NCBI GenBank assembly: GCA_020849495.1 | Contig: JADLGD010000103.1 | Location: 1-64,000 of the forward strand | Length of the DNA stretch: 64,000 nt | From: Fluviicola sp. | GTDB lineage: Bacteria; Bacteroidota; Bacteroidia; Flavobacteriales_D; Crocinitomicaceae | Reading direction: 5' to 3' | Shown: in pieces, positions 10,411 to 20,137 of the stretch | Numbering within the stretch: position 1 is the stretch's first letter | Layout of the letters: each line of letters opens with the position of its first letter | Made by a program: the position numbers and the translations under genes | The notes under the pieces: model-generated | Told to the model about the DNA's origin: nothing | Seen by the model: only the letters and a program-made list of their open reading frames with translations | Databases searched by the model: none

Positions 10411-11287
10411 ACACCAACAAGCAGAAAAAACAGCTTGGTTGAGCTTGGTTGGCAACTTTGCCATGGCTATCGTGAAAGGAGCTGTTGGCTTTTTTGGGAA
10501 TTCGTATGCTTTGATTGCAGATGCCATTGAATCAACGGGCGATGTATTTTCATCCATGCTTGTATTAATTGGAATCAAATACGCACAAAAACCACCTGAT
10601 GAGAATCATCCTTATGGGCACGGGAAAGTAGAACCACTCATCACCTTTGTTGTTGTAGGTTTTTTAGTCGCTTCTGCTACCATCATCATTGTAGAAAGTA
10701 TTGACAATATTTTGACTCCCCACAAAGCCCCACATGCATACACACTTTGGTTTTTAGCTGGAATCATTCTTACTAAAGAAATATTTTATCGCATAGTTTC
10801 TAAATCAAGTGACGAAACGGGAAGTTCTTCACTGAAAGCTGATGCTTGGCACCATCGTAGCGACGCAATTACTTCAGCATTTGCCTTTATTGGAATTTTA
10901 ATTGCCGTTTTATTAGGAGATGCTTATGCAGCAGCTGATGATTGGGCTGCTTTATTAGCTGCGGGTGTTATCTACTTCAACGCTTATTTGATCTTTCGTC
11001 CTGCCCTTGGTGAAATTATGGATGAACACCGTTATGAAGACCTCATCGAAGTCATTCGACAAAAAGCAAAACACGTACCTGGCGTGATTGACACAGAAAA
11101 ATGTTGGGTTCGAAAATCAGGTATGCGTTATTGGGTAGATATTCACACCCATGTTGAAGGAAGCATTTCTGTTCACGAAGGTCATACCATTGCTCATGCT
11201 TTGAAAGAACATTTGATGGCCGAACTTCCAGAAATAGAAGATGTTTTGGTACACATTGAACCAGCTGAAGAAGCAAATCCATTTTAA
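10403..11287 (+). CDS. Cation diffusion facilitator family transporter
   Basis: DAIESTGDVFSSMLVLIG, HPYGHGKVEPL, LKADAWHHRSDAITS; overlaps the Fur gene by 8 bp. Confidence 0.95.
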   Translation: MSKHQQAEKTAWLSLVGNFAMAIVKGAVGFFGNSYALIADAIESTGDVFSSMLVLIGIKYAQKPPDENHPYGHGKVEPLITFVVVGFLVASATIIIVESIDNILTPHKAPHAYTLWFLAGIILTKEIFYRIVSKSSDETGSSSLKADAWHHRSDAITSAFAFIGILIAVLLGDAYAAADDWAALLAAGVIYFNAYLIFRPALGEIMDEHRYEDLIEVIRQKAKHVPGVIDTEKCWVRKSGMRYWVDIHTHVEGSISVHEGHTIAHALKEHLMAELPEIEDVLVHIEPAEEANPF

Positions 11288-11301
11288 CGATCAATTTTCC
11301 T

Positions 11302-11309
11302 TATTTTTG
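11302..11309 (+). promoter_or_regulatory. Candidate -7 box TATTTTTG
   Basis: TAnnTTTG match 21 bp upstream of the nfu start codon. Confidence 0.4.
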
Positions 11310-11329
11310 TGTCATAAAAATTCAAACAG

Positions 11330-11932
11330 ATGACACAAGTTCCGGTTACAGTATATGTAGAGATGACTCCCAATCCTAGCACCATGAAATTCGTGGCGAA
11401 CAAGTATTTATTGATGACGGGAGATTCAGTAGAATTCACTGAAAAAGCAGATGCAAAAGGTTATTCGCCATTGGCTGAAGAATTATTCAATTTTCCATTT
11501 GTGAAAGGCGTTTTCATGGCAGCTAATTTTGTCACCATTTCAAAAAACGATTCCATTTCTTGGGATTTTGTTGCAATGGAATTGCGCGAATTCATCAAAA
11601 ATTGGATCGCAGATGGAAAAGATGTGTTGATCCAAATGCCTGCACCAAAAGCAAAAGTTACAAACGAAGAAACCAACGAAGTAAAAACCTATGCGCCATC
11701 AGAATACGATGATGCGATTCGTTCCTTATTGGATGAATATGTTCGTCCAGCAGTTGAAGGAGATGGAGGAGCGATTGATTTCGTGGGATTTGAAGAAGGA
11801 ATTGTAACGGTTGCTCTTCGCGGCGCTTGTTCTGGCTGCCCATCAAGTACTGCTACATTGAAAGGCGGTATCGAAAACTTATTAAAACAACATTTACCTG
11901 AAGTAAAAGAAGTGGTTGCGGAATCTTTGTAA
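11330..11932 (+). CDS. NifU-family Fe-S scaffold with Nfu N-terminal domain
   Basis: ETPNPSTMKFV N-terminal domain and GDGGAIDFVGFEEGIVTVALRGACSGCPSSTATLKGGIENLL. Confidence 0.95.
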   Translation: MTQVPVTVYVEMTPNPSTMKFVANKYLLMTGDSVEFTEKADAKGYSPLAEELFNFPFVKGVFMAANFVTISKNDSISWDFVAMELREFIKNWIADGKDVLIQMPAPKAKVTNEETNEVKTYAPSEYDDAIRSLLDEYVRPAVEGDGGAIDFVGFEEGIVTVALRGACSGCPSSTATLKGGIENLLKQHLPEVKEVVAESL

Positions 11933-11954
11933 ACATACTCTTTTTCAAGTATTT

Positions 11955-11983
11955 AAAATCCAAGTTCAAAAAACTTGGATTTT
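11955..11983 (+). terminator. Rho-independent terminator
   Basis: AAAATCCAAGTT-CAAAA-AACTTGGATTTTTTT. Confidence 0.8.
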
Positions 11984-12048
11984 TTTATGCCTTTTTTATG
12001 GAAAAGTAAAACTTCTTACATCTCAAGAGAAATTAAATACTTTAAGCC

Positions 12049-12762
12049 ATGAAAACAATCACACTAATAGCAAGCGTAGTTCTTTTCGGAACAAGTTTCG
12101 CACAATCAACAAGCGGAGATATCATTGGTACTTTGATGAACAAAGAACAAACAGAAGGTTTATCCAATGCAGTTGCAGTTACATCAAGAGGAGAAGCCGT
12201 TTTTCGCGCTATGACCGATTTGGATGGTAGATTCAGAATTTCTGGAGTGCCCGCAGGTGAATACGACGTATTCTTTCTTTATGATGGCGACACCATTTTT
12301 GCACCTTCAAAAGTTGAAGTAGCTCCAGATGGAATTGGAGATTTAGGAATCGTAACACAAATGTCGTCTACTGATATTGGAGTAGTTGAAGTAAATGGAG
12401 ATCGTTTAAGATTAGGTAAAGGCGTTTCACCAGAAATCAAACTTTCTCGCAAAGATATCACTCACCGTCCAGACAAAAACAATGTGAAATCGATGATCAC
12501 TACCATGACATCAGATGTTCGACAAACTGAAGATGGAGGTTTGGTTTTTAGAGGAGCACGCAAAGGTGACTTGATCAACTACATCGATGGTGTAAAAATG
12601 ACTGAAGTACAAAACATGCCAAGTTCTTCCATTGGTTACATCATGGTCTATTCTGGGGCAATTCCAGCAAAATACGGTGATACAACAGGAGGTGTTGTAG
12701 TGATGGAAACAGTAAGTTATTTTGATTTACTAAGAGAGTGGGAAGCTAGAAACGGACAATAA
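12049..12762 (+). CDS. Exported carboxypeptidase-like + TonB plug protein lacking a beta-barrel
   Basis: Signal peptide, CarboxypepD-like region (TDLDGRFRISGVPAGEYDV), plug region (LINYIDGVKMTEV...VYSGAIPAKYGDTTGGVVVMETVSY), stop soon after; 237 aa. Confidence 0.75.
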   Translation: MKTITLIASVVLFGTSFAQSTSGDIIGTLMNKEQTEGLSNAVAVTSRGEAVFRAMTDLDGRFRISGVPAGEYDVFFLYDGDTIFAPSKVEVAPDGIGDLGIVTQMSSTDIGVVEVNGDRLRLGKGVSPEIKLSRKDITHRPDKNNVKSMITTMTSDVRQTEDGGLVFRGARKGDLINYIDGVKMTEVQNMPSSSIGYIMVYSGAIPAKYGDTTGGVVVMETVSYFDLLREWEARNGQ

Positions 12763-12781
12763 AACAAGATTTGATACTGAC

Positions 12782-12816
12782 AAAAAAGGTCTGATACAAA
12801 TGTGTCAGACCTTTTT
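12782..12816. terminator. Bidirectional hairpin terminator
   Basis: AAAAAAGGTCTGA-N10-TCAGACCTTTTT between convergent genes. Confidence 0.75.
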
Positions 12817-12822
12817 GATGTT

Positions 12823-13923
12823 TTATCCTTTTGGAAAGAACTGAGGACTTGCCTCTTCCATCGGTGCCATGTATTTCTTTAAGTTTTGTTCGTCGTGTTG
12901 GTTCAAAATCATCAACATGTTATCTGATTCAACCACAATGTAGTTTTCCAAACCTTGAATCAAAGCCAATTTATTGTTCGGTAAATTCACGATACAGTTT
13001 TCAGAATTGATCATGTGAACATTATCACCAATCACTGCATTTCCATTGTAATCTTTTTCCAAGTGAGCATACAAGCTTCCCCAAGTACCAAGATCAGACC
13101 AATCAAAAGTAGCCAAGACCACATCTACGTTTTTGGCATTTTCCATCACAGCAAAATCGATGGAAATATCTTCACATGCTGCAAAACAACCATTCACATA
13201 CGCTTGTTCTTCAGCAGAATTGTATTTATTCGCTTCTTGTGTAAACAAAGTGTATAATTCTGGTTTGAATTTTTCCAAAGCATTTAAAATCGTGGTCGCT
13301 TTCCAAATGAAAATTCCAGAGTTCCAGTAATAATTTCCGCTTTTCAAGAAAATCTCAGCCAATTCACGATTGGGTTTCTCCGTAAAATGCTTTACATCTT
13401 TTACTTGTCCAGGTAAAATATCGCCATCTTCTACAAACTCGATGTATCCATAACCGGTATCAGGGCGAGTTGGTTTGATTCCAAGCGTTACCAAACGATC
13501 ACTTTTATTTGCTGTAGCAATAGCCGTATTGACAATTTCAGTGAATTTTTCTTCTTTCAAAATCAAGTGATCTGATGGAGCTACCACCAAAGTTGCATTT
13601 GGATTAATTGCATGAATTTTAGCTGCCGCATACGTAATACAAGGAGCTGTATTTTTACGCTCAGGCTCTGTCAATATTTGGTTATCACTCAACTCCGGCA
13701 ATTGTTCCTTCACCAGGTCTTTGTACATCGCATTGGTCACAATGAAAATGTTTTCAGCTGGTGAGACATTCAACAAACGCTCAAACGTCATTCGTAAAAG
13801 TGATTTTCCAATACCCAAAACATCTAAAAATTGTTTCGGTCGTTGTACTGTTGACATTGGCCAGAATCTACTACCGATTCCGCCTGCCATGATTACGCAG
13901 TAATTATCTTTCATTTTCTTCAA
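12823..13923 (-). CDS. Mannose-1-phosphate guanylyltransferase
   Basis: CVIMAGGIGSRFWPMSTVQRPKQFLDVLG nucleotidyltransferase signature; FTEKPN; FDWSDLGTWGSLY. Confidence 0.95.
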   Translation of the reverse strand: MKKMKDNYCVIMAGGIGSRFWPMSTVQRPKQFLDVLGIGKSLLRMTFERLLNVSPAENIFIVTNAMYKDLVKEQLPELSDNQILTEPERKNTAPCITYAAAKIHAINPNATLVVAPSDHLILKEEKFTEIVNTAIATANKSDRLVTLGIKPTRPDTGYGYIEFVEDGDILPGQVKDVKHFTEKPNRELAEIFLKSGNYYWNSGIFIWKATTILNALEKFKPELYTLFTQEANKYNSAEEQAYVNGCFAACEDISIDFAVMENAKNVDVVLATFDWSDLGTWGSLYAHLEKDYNGNAVIGDNVHMINSENCIVNLPNNKLALIQGLENYIVVESDNMLMILNQHDEQNLKKYMAPMEEASPQFFPKG

Positions 13924-14551
13924 TCAATTGAATCGTTGCAAGTGCATGCACTAAAAATTGGCGTTTTGTTCCCAATTCCTCGCACAAAAAACGGGTTCTT
14001 CTAAGTTCTCCTTTTCGGAATTGCTTTCCTTGCAAAACAAAAGTAGCATTTTTCGGCAATTCTTCTAGGGTTAACTCGTGATCAGGACGCTCATCATACA
14101 TGCGCAACACGCGTGATAATTGCGTATCTGAACAAGAAGATGCTTTGGTATTTGTTAGGCTTTTCATCAAAGCAGATTCGATGGGCTTGGGCAATAATCC
14201 CGTTTGAATTGCTGGCCACAAGCGGTGACGGTACATTTGTTTCCATTCATCGCCATGAGGTTTCACCCGATGACCGAATTTCAAAAATGTTTCCAAATGC
14301 GCAAACTCATGCAAAGTGGTCACTAAAAAACTGTATTTATTTAAATTCCCATTCACAGAAATACGGTGGTGTTTTTCGCCATTAATCGGTGCTCTGTAAT
14401 CACCTAACTTCGTCGCTCGAGGATTGGTAATTGCAAACCGAACGGGATATTGCAACAACAAATCAGCAACCATCGCCTCAAAACCTTCGGGCAAATACGC
14501 TTTTAATTGTTGTTTTAACCGTTCTCGTTTATCCATTTTTGACTCGTTCAA
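13904..14551 (-). CDS. SprT-like domain protein (putative zinc metalloprotease fold)
   Basis: TTLHEFAHLETFLKFGHRVKPHGDEWKQMY resembles SprT HExxH-H. Confidence 0.75.
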   Translation of the reverse strand: MNESKMDKRERLKQQLKAYLPEGFEAMVADLLLQYPVRFAITNPRATKLGDYRAPINGEKHHRISVNGNLNKYSFLVTTLHEFAHLETFLKFGHRVKPHGDEWKQMYRHRLWPAIQTGLLPKPIESALMKSLTNTKASSCSDTQLSRVLRMYDERPDHELTLEELPKNATFVLQGKQFRKGELRRTRFLCEELGTKRQFLVHALATIQLIEENER

Positions 14552-14677
14552 GCAACAAAATAAGCAGAATAATCGCCTTTAAATGAGTTCAACTACTTGA
14601 AGTTATTAGAGGGAAAGCGTTGAAAAAGTTACTATTCCTTCCAACCAAGCGATATTTCTTTTAATTTTAACACCTCA

Positions 14678-15418
14678 ATGAAAGTAATAAACAACATCGG
14701 TAAGTACATCATCATGATGACCATCGTCTTTTCAAAACCTGAAAAATGGCGTATTTTCCGCATTCGTTTATTTCAAGAAATCGAATTCATTGGCATCAAA
14801 TCCATTCCAATTGTGGCATTGATGTCAACATTTATGGGAGGAGTTATTGCTCTGCAAACAGCTTCCAACATGGATTCACCTTGGTTACCACAATACACCA
14901 TTGGTTACATCACACGTTCCAGTACCATCCTAGAATTTTCACCAACCATTATTTCTTTGATTTTGGCTGGAAAAGTAGGTTCGAACATCGCTTCTGAAAT
15001 AGGAACCATGCGTGTTACTGAACAAATTGACGCTTTGGAAATCATGGGTGTCAATTCATTGAATTATTTGGTATTGCCAAAAATCACAGCTGCAATGTTG
15101 TTCTTTCCAGTATTGATTATTTTCTCGATTGGTTTGAGTTTGATTGGTGGTTGGTTGACATTGACCATGTCTGATTTAGCATCTACAGACACTTATATTT
15201 TTGGTATTCGTTCGTTTTACACTGATTTGGAATTGCAATATGCCTTAACAAAAGCAGTAGTATTTGCCTTTTTAATCACTTCAATTGCTTCGTTCTATGG
15301 ATATTATACCAAAGGTGGAGCTTTGGATGTTGGTCGTTCATCAACACAATCCGTTGTTAGCTCTAGTATCGCTATTTTGATTGCCAATTTCTTGTTAACT
15401 CAAATGATTTTGTTGTAA
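14678..15418 (+). CDS. MlaE-family ABC transporter permease
   Basis: STFMGGVIALQTA, GKVGSNIASEIGTMRVTEQIDALEIMGVNSLNYLVLPK. Confidence 0.93.
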   Translation: MKVINNIGKYIIMMTIVFSKPEKWRIFRIRLFQEIEFIGIKSIPIVALMSTFMGGVIALQTASNMDSPWLPQYTIGYITRSSTILEFSPTIISLILAGKVGSNIASEIGTMRVTEQIDALEIMGVNSLNYLVLPKITAAMLFFPVLIIFSIGLSLIGGWLTLTMSDLASTDTYIFGIRSFYTDLELQYALTKAVVFAFLITSIASFYGYYTKGGALDVGRSSTQSVVSSSIAILIANFLLTQMILL

Positions 15419-16188
15419 TGATTGAAGTAAAAAACATCAATAAAACATTTGGCGACAACAAAGTCTTGGACGATGTTTCAGCTTCTTTTCACAAAGGAAA
15501 AGTAAACATGATCATTGGGCAATCTGGTCAAGGTAAATCGGTACTTGCGAAATGTATTGTTGGTTTGCACGAAGTTGATAGTGGAGAAGTACTCTATGAC
15601 AACCGCGATTTTTGTAAAATGGATCGTTTGGAACGCAAAGCAGTTCGACAAGAAATTGGAATGCTCTTCCAAGGTTCAGCATTGTTTGATTCATTGACGG
15701 TAGAAGAAAACGTTATGTTTCCACTTTCGATGTTCACCAAAATGACAAAAGCGGAAATGCAAGATCGTGCAAATTTTTGTCTTGAGCGAGTAAATCTAGC
15801 AGGAAGAAATAAGTTGTTCCCTTCAGAATGTAGTGGTGGTATGCAAAAACGTATCGCTATTGCTAGAGCAATTGCTATGAATCCACGCTATTTATTTTGT
15901 GACGAACCCAATTCAGGTTTGGATCCAAAAACGTCGATTGTCATTGACAATTTGATTCGTGAAATCACTTACGAATACAACATCACAACAATTGTGATTA
16001 CCCACGATATGAACTCCGTGATTGAAATTGGAGATAACATTTTGTTCATTTACCAAGGTAAAAACTGGTGGCAAGGTGGTAGAGACGAAATCATCACTAC
16101 AGACAATCCTGAGATCAATGGATTTGTATATGCATCAGAGTTCATGAAGGAAATCAAAGAAACCTTGAAACACAAAAAAGCACACTAA
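15418..16188 (+). CDS. ABC transporter ATP-binding protein, MlaF-like
   Basis: Walker A IGQSGQGKSVLAK, signature ECSGGMQKRIAIARA, Walker B YLFCDEPNSGLDP; adjacent to the permease. Confidence 0.95.
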   Translation: MIEVKNINKTFGDNKVLDDVSASFHKGKVNMIIGQSGQGKSVLAKCIVGLHEVDSGEVLYDNRDFCKMDRLERKAVRQEIGMLFQGSALFDSLTVEENVMFPLSMFTKMTKAEMQDRANFCLERVNLAGRNKLFPSECSGGMQKRIAIARAIAMNPRYLFCDEPNSGLDPKTSIVIDNLIREITYEYNITTIVITHDMNSVIEIGDNILFIYQGKNWWQGGRDEIITTDNPEINGFVYASEFMKEIKETLKHKKAH

Positions 16189-16258
16189 TAAACGACACAT
16201 CCCTCGTTCAATCGTTTATTAATCCACCTATTCTTCTATATTTACTAAAAGTTACAAC

Positions 16259-16663
16259 ATGAGACCCATTTTTGCAGTTATCATCGGAGTCGTGTTAGGC
16301 GGTTTTTTCATTGCTTTAGGCGAAATGATTTTGAAATATATGATCCCGACCTTAAATGCTCCGAGCAATCTCGATTCATCAAACATGCAAGTGTTCGTCG
16401 ATCAAATTCCACTTATAGCTAAAATTGGAATTGTCATCAATTGGGGAGTTGCTGGTTTCGTCGGTGCTACAGTTACAACTTTCATCCAAGGCAGAACACA
16501 TTACAAGCCCATGCTAGTAACCATTGGCATTTTACAATTATTGACCTACATGAACATGATGATTCTTTGGGGTCATCCACTTTGGATGTGGGGGGCAGCT
16601 ACTTTTATTTATATCATTGTTGGTTTCATTAGTTATTTTTTAATTCGTAAAAAAAGTGTCTAA
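16259..16663 (+). CDS. Hypothetical four-TM membrane protein
   Basis: 134 aa, several hydrophobic segments; intact between well-supported genes. Confidence 0.65.
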   Translation: MRPIFAVIIGVVLGGFFIALGEMILKYMIPTLNAPSNLDSSNMQVFVDQIPLIAKIGIVINWGVAGFVGATVTTFIQGRTHYKPMLVTIGILQLLTYMNMMILWGHPLWMWGAATFIYIIVGFISYFLIRKKSV

Positions 16664-17267
16664 TTACAGTGACTCAATTTCCAATTACATTGATAAATCT
16701 GCTCCTTTTGCCCAAACGATATTAACGGAGCTTCGAGCAGTTATTCATACTTTTTGTCCTGAAGTAATTGAAACGTTAAAATGGGGAATGCCTCATTTTA
16801 CTTATCGAAATGCAAATCTTTGTCATTTTGCAGCTTTCAAACAACATTGTGCTTTAGGATTTTGGCTACATACTGAGATGAAAGATGACTTAGACATTTT
16901 TAAGCGTGAGCAAGAAGGTGGAATGGGCTCTTTAGGAAAGCTTCAACAATTGAGTGATTTACCTTCCAAAGAAGCACTTGGTTCCTACATAATTGAGGCC
17001 ATGCAGTTGATTGAAAAAGGAGTGAAACTGAAAAAGAAACCGAGCAAACAACAAGCAGAATTCATTGTTCCCGATGTACTTTTAAAAGCTTTTGAAACAT
17101 TTCCAGTGGCTAAATCCGCTTTCGACAACTTTAGCCCATCCCACAAAAGGGAATACATCAATTGGCTAAATGAAGCAAAAACGGAAGCCACCTTACTGAG
17201 ACGATTGGATAAAACCATTGCGAATTTGTTGGAAAACAAATCCATGTTACAGCATTATCAGAAATAA
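16656..17267 (+). CDS. YdeI/DUF1801-type protein (GTG start)
   Basis: LKWGMPHFTYRNANLCHFAAFKQHCALGFW; C-terminal SPSHKREYINWLNEAKTEATLLRRLDKTIANL. Confidence 0.8.
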   Translation: MSNYSDSISNYIDKSAPFAQTILTELRAVIHTFCPEVIETLKWGMPHFTYRNANLCHFAAFKQHCALGFWLHTEMKDDLDIFKREQEGGMGSLGKLQQLSDLPSKEALGSYIIEAMQLIEKGVKLKKKPSKQQAEFIVPDVLLKAFETFPVAKSAFDNFSPSHKREYINWLNEAKTEATLLRRLDKTIANLLENKSMLQHYQK

Positions 17268-17399
17268 GGAGAATTTTCGTTCAGCAAAATTATAACCGCT
17301 CATTTTTAATTGGTTACAAAAATTAAAAGCTAAAAAGTTTATTTTAAATAGTATCATTTATGGTATTGTTTTTGTAAATTGCTGTCAAATTTTTGAGCT

Positions 17400-18209
17400 A
17401 TGAACCGATTATTACTATTCTTAAGTTTTGTTCCTTTTGCATTTTTTGCACAAACAAAATGGCAAGTTGGAAGTTACCTTTCAACCAGTTTTCCAAACAA
17501 GTCTATCATGCCCAAAATGAGTCCTGCTACTGGACTTGGACTACAATTAGCCTTCCAACCAATTGATCGTGTTCCCATTGCATTTGAGTTAAAATCCAAT
17601 TTTGGAATTTACGCAGCTAAAACATTGGAACAAACCTTTTACTTTGAAGATTTATCGAGTACGACTACCAATGTTTCTTATTCCAGTAATTTTAACCAAG
17701 TAAAATTTGGTGCGAAATACCAAATCGGGAACGATTTCAAACAAATACGAGGATACTTTACCCCACAAATTGGCTACGGTCTTATGCGTTCTAAAATACG
17801 CATCGATGACCCAGCTGATGAAGATGATTGCAAACCTTTGGCAAAAGAAACGACACAACGCAGTTCAGGTTTCACTTACGGTGGAGAACTTGGATTAGAA
17901 GTCGATATGAGTAAAATCTTCAGAAAAATGAATACAGAAAATCGTCATTACTTATTTGCATCAGCAACATTTATGAATGGTTTCAAGCCTTTTGAATACG
18001 TGAATATTCGCTACATGAAAGATCACGACCATGGTCCTCTACCAGCAGGAGGAGCTGAATTAGAAACAACAGACGGGAATGGCAGACCAATAACTGCAAC
18101 GTTTATCAACGTATCAAATAACAATTTACACGATCATAAAATTGCGGAATTGTACAAAACTGGACTCCAATATTGGGGATTCAACATTGGATATGTGATT
18201 CACTTTTAA
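17400..18209 (+). CDS. Outer-membrane beta-barrel protein
   Basis: Signal peptide, alternating beta strands, ends in aromatic YVIHF. Confidence 0.7.
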   Translation: MNRLLLFLSFVPFAFFAQTKWQVGSYLSTSFPNKSIMPKMSPATGLGLQLAFQPIDRVPIAFELKSNFGIYAAKTLEQTFYFEDLSSTTTNVSYSSNFNQVKFGAKYQIGNDFKQIRGYFTPQIGYGLMRSKIRIDDPADEDDCKPLAKETTQRSSGFTYGGELGLEVDMSKIFRKMNTENRHYLFASATFMNGFKPFEYVNIRYMKDHDHGPLPAGGAELETTDGNGRPITATFINVSNNNLHDHKIAELYKTGLQYWGFNIGYVIHF

Positions 18210-18725
18210 TTAAGATTGAAGCTTTTTAATAATGGAGGTTGTGGAAAATCCATCTACAAGATCGACTGTTTTCACAACTCCTCCATGAAGCAATAATTCT
18301 TCTCTTCCTACAATGTATTTCTTGCTTGTTGGGTCAGTTTCATCCGGATCGTAATCCGCACCTTTTACCAATACATCTGGTTGTAATTGTTGGATGATGT
18401 GTCTTGGCGTATCGTCTTCAAACACCACTACTCCATCAACAAACTCCAAAGCTGCCAACAGCAAAGCTCTTGCATCTTCTGGATTCACAGGTCGTTCTTC
18501 TCCTTTACCTTGTCGTTTTACAGAAGCATCTGAATTGAGTCCAATCACCAACTTGGTTCCAAAATCAGCTGCTTTAGCTAAATATGTAACATGGCCTTTG
18601 TGTAAGATATCAAAACATCCGTTGGTAAAAACAACCCTTTCTTGAGCCATTTGCCATTTCTCAATTTGACGAGCAGTTTCGTCGATACTACGAATTTTCT
18701 TGAGGAGGTGTTGGAATTTCGACAT
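18210..18725 (-). CDS. rfaE2: D-glycero-beta-D-manno-heptose 1-phosphate adenylyltransferase (RfaE2-type)
   Basis: VVFTNGCFDILHKGHVTYL nucleotidyltransferase motif; VKGADYDP; standalone 171-aa domain. Confidence 0.9.
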   Translation of the reverse strand: MSKFQHLLKKIRSIDETARQIEKWQMAQERVVFTNGCFDILHKGHVTYLAKAADFGTKLVIGLNSDASVKRQGKGEERPVNPEDARALLLAALEFVDGVVVFEDDTPRHIIQQLQPDVLVKGADYDPDETDPTSKKYIVGREELLLHGGVVKTVDLVDGFSTTSIIKKLQS

Positions 18726-19722
18726 TTTTCGAGAAGTTTTTAGGTAAAAGTACGAAAGAAAGTAATCCCAAAAGAATGATTAGAAGTGTTTGTGAAGACC
18801 AAATAATCATTCCTAAAGCATAACCTAAACCCTTTGCTTGTTCACCGTATTTATCACTGAGGTAAAATTCTACAACTAAGCCCACAACCAATGGAAACAC
18901 ACCTAAACCGCCATTCGTCAAAGAAATACCTACTGAACCAGCCACAAAAGCCAGTAACATGCCTTTGAATGGCACTTCAGCTGTTGCGTCTAAGGCAAGA
19001 AAAGGGATACAAAAATACAGGACATACAACATCCAAATAAAGAAGGTATGAGCAATGAAGGAAAAAGGATGTTTCGTTTTAAAAATAGAGAGAATACCTT
19101 GAATCAATCCTTTTACGAACTCCAATACTTTTGAGCGCAATTTTGGTAAAACAGCAACTAAAACAACCCCCAAAACACCAAGAGCAACAATGATCCATTT
19201 AACTATTGTTCCGGATTGTTGAGCACCTTTAGATCCTGAAAAGGAAAGTTCAATTTGGGTTTTAATTTTAATAAAATCTGCTGATGTTAGGTAAAAAGTG
19301 AGTAATGTAACAGTCAATAAAAGCACTACATCAACAACTCTTTCGGCTAAAATGGTTCCAAACGATTTCGAAAAAGGCACTCCATCTGAACGAAATAACA
19401 TCGCAGCTCTGGAAGCTTCACCAGCTCTAGGAATGGTTAAATTAACGATATAACCAATCATTAAAGCATGAAAGCGGTGCCAAAACTTGGTTTCATAGCC
19501 CATCGGCTCCAATAAATACTTCCAGCGATAAGCCCTTGAAAAAAGTGCAAATACGCTTAAAAACACTGATAGTAAAATCCACCAATAATTGGCATCATAA
19601 ATTGCTGCGTAGAAAGCTTTTTTGACTTCTGGATTCATTGAATCAAACAAGTACCAAATCAAATATGTCCCAAGTGCAAGAGGCAAGACAATTTTGAGAA
19701 GGGCACCGATTGATTTTTTCAA
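18688..19722 (-). CDS. Lysylphosphatidylglycerol synthase TM region/UPF0104-type membrane protein
   Basis: IPRAGEASRAAMLFRSDGVPFSKSFGTILAERVVD; GSVGISLTNGGLGVFPLVV; overlaps the downstream gene by 38 bp. Confidence 0.85.
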   Translation of the reverse strand: MKKSIGALLKIVLPLALGTYLIWYLFDSMNPEVKKAFYAAIYDANYWWILLSVFLSVFALFSRAYRWKYLLEPMGYETKFWHRFHALMIGYIVNLTIPRAGEASRAAMLFRSDGVPFSKSFGTILAERVVDVVLLLTVTLLTFYLTSADFIKIKTQIELSFSGSKGAQQSGTIVKWIIVALGVLGVVLVAVLPKLRSKVLEFVKGLIQGILSIFKTKHPFSFIAHTFFIWMLYVLYFCIPFLALDATAEVPFKGMLLAFVAGSVGISLTNGGLGVFPLVVGLVVEFYLSDKYGEQAKGLGYALGMIIWSSQTLLIILLGLLSFVLLPKNFSKNVEIPTPPQENS

Positions 19723-19726
19723 TGTT

Positions 19727-20077
19727 TTAAGGAATTAGATTACTTTTTTCATCTGGAAAAACCAAAGAAGGTTTAAACGATTTTGCTTCTTCCATGGTCA
19801 TGTATCCATAACCAATAATGATGATCATATCACCAACAGCAACTTTTCTTGCTGCTGGTCCATTCAAACAAATGGTTCCAGAATTACGATCACCTTTTAT
19901 GACGTATGTTTCTAAGCGTTCACCATTATTAATATTAACAATCTGAACTTTCTCACCTTCTATTAAATTGGACGCTTCCATCAACGCTTCATCAATGGTA
20001 ATGCTTCCTACATAATTTAATTCAGCTTGTGTTACATGAACACGGTGAATCTTAGATTTAACAACTTGTATCAACAT
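19727..20077 (-). CDS. panD: Aspartate 1-decarboxylase
   Basis: [23 protein letters not shown] (Gly-Ser cleavage site), [22 protein letters not shown]. Confidence 0.97.
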   Translation of the reverse strand: MLIQVVKSKIHRVHVTQAELNYVGSITIDEALMEASNLIEGEKVQIVNINNGERLETYVIKGDRNSGTICLNGPAARKVAVGDMIIIIGYGYMTMEEAKSFKPSLVFPDEKSNLIP

Positions 20078-20137
20078 GAGTACTAAAAACGAAAGGCAAA
20101 GTTAATTCAAAAAAAATGATACACCTAATGAAATACT

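Noticed and set aside
12049-12762. Truncated TonB receptor by frameshift
   Set aside because: A terminator follows soon after the stop and I saw no barrel remnant downstream; treated as an intact short gene.
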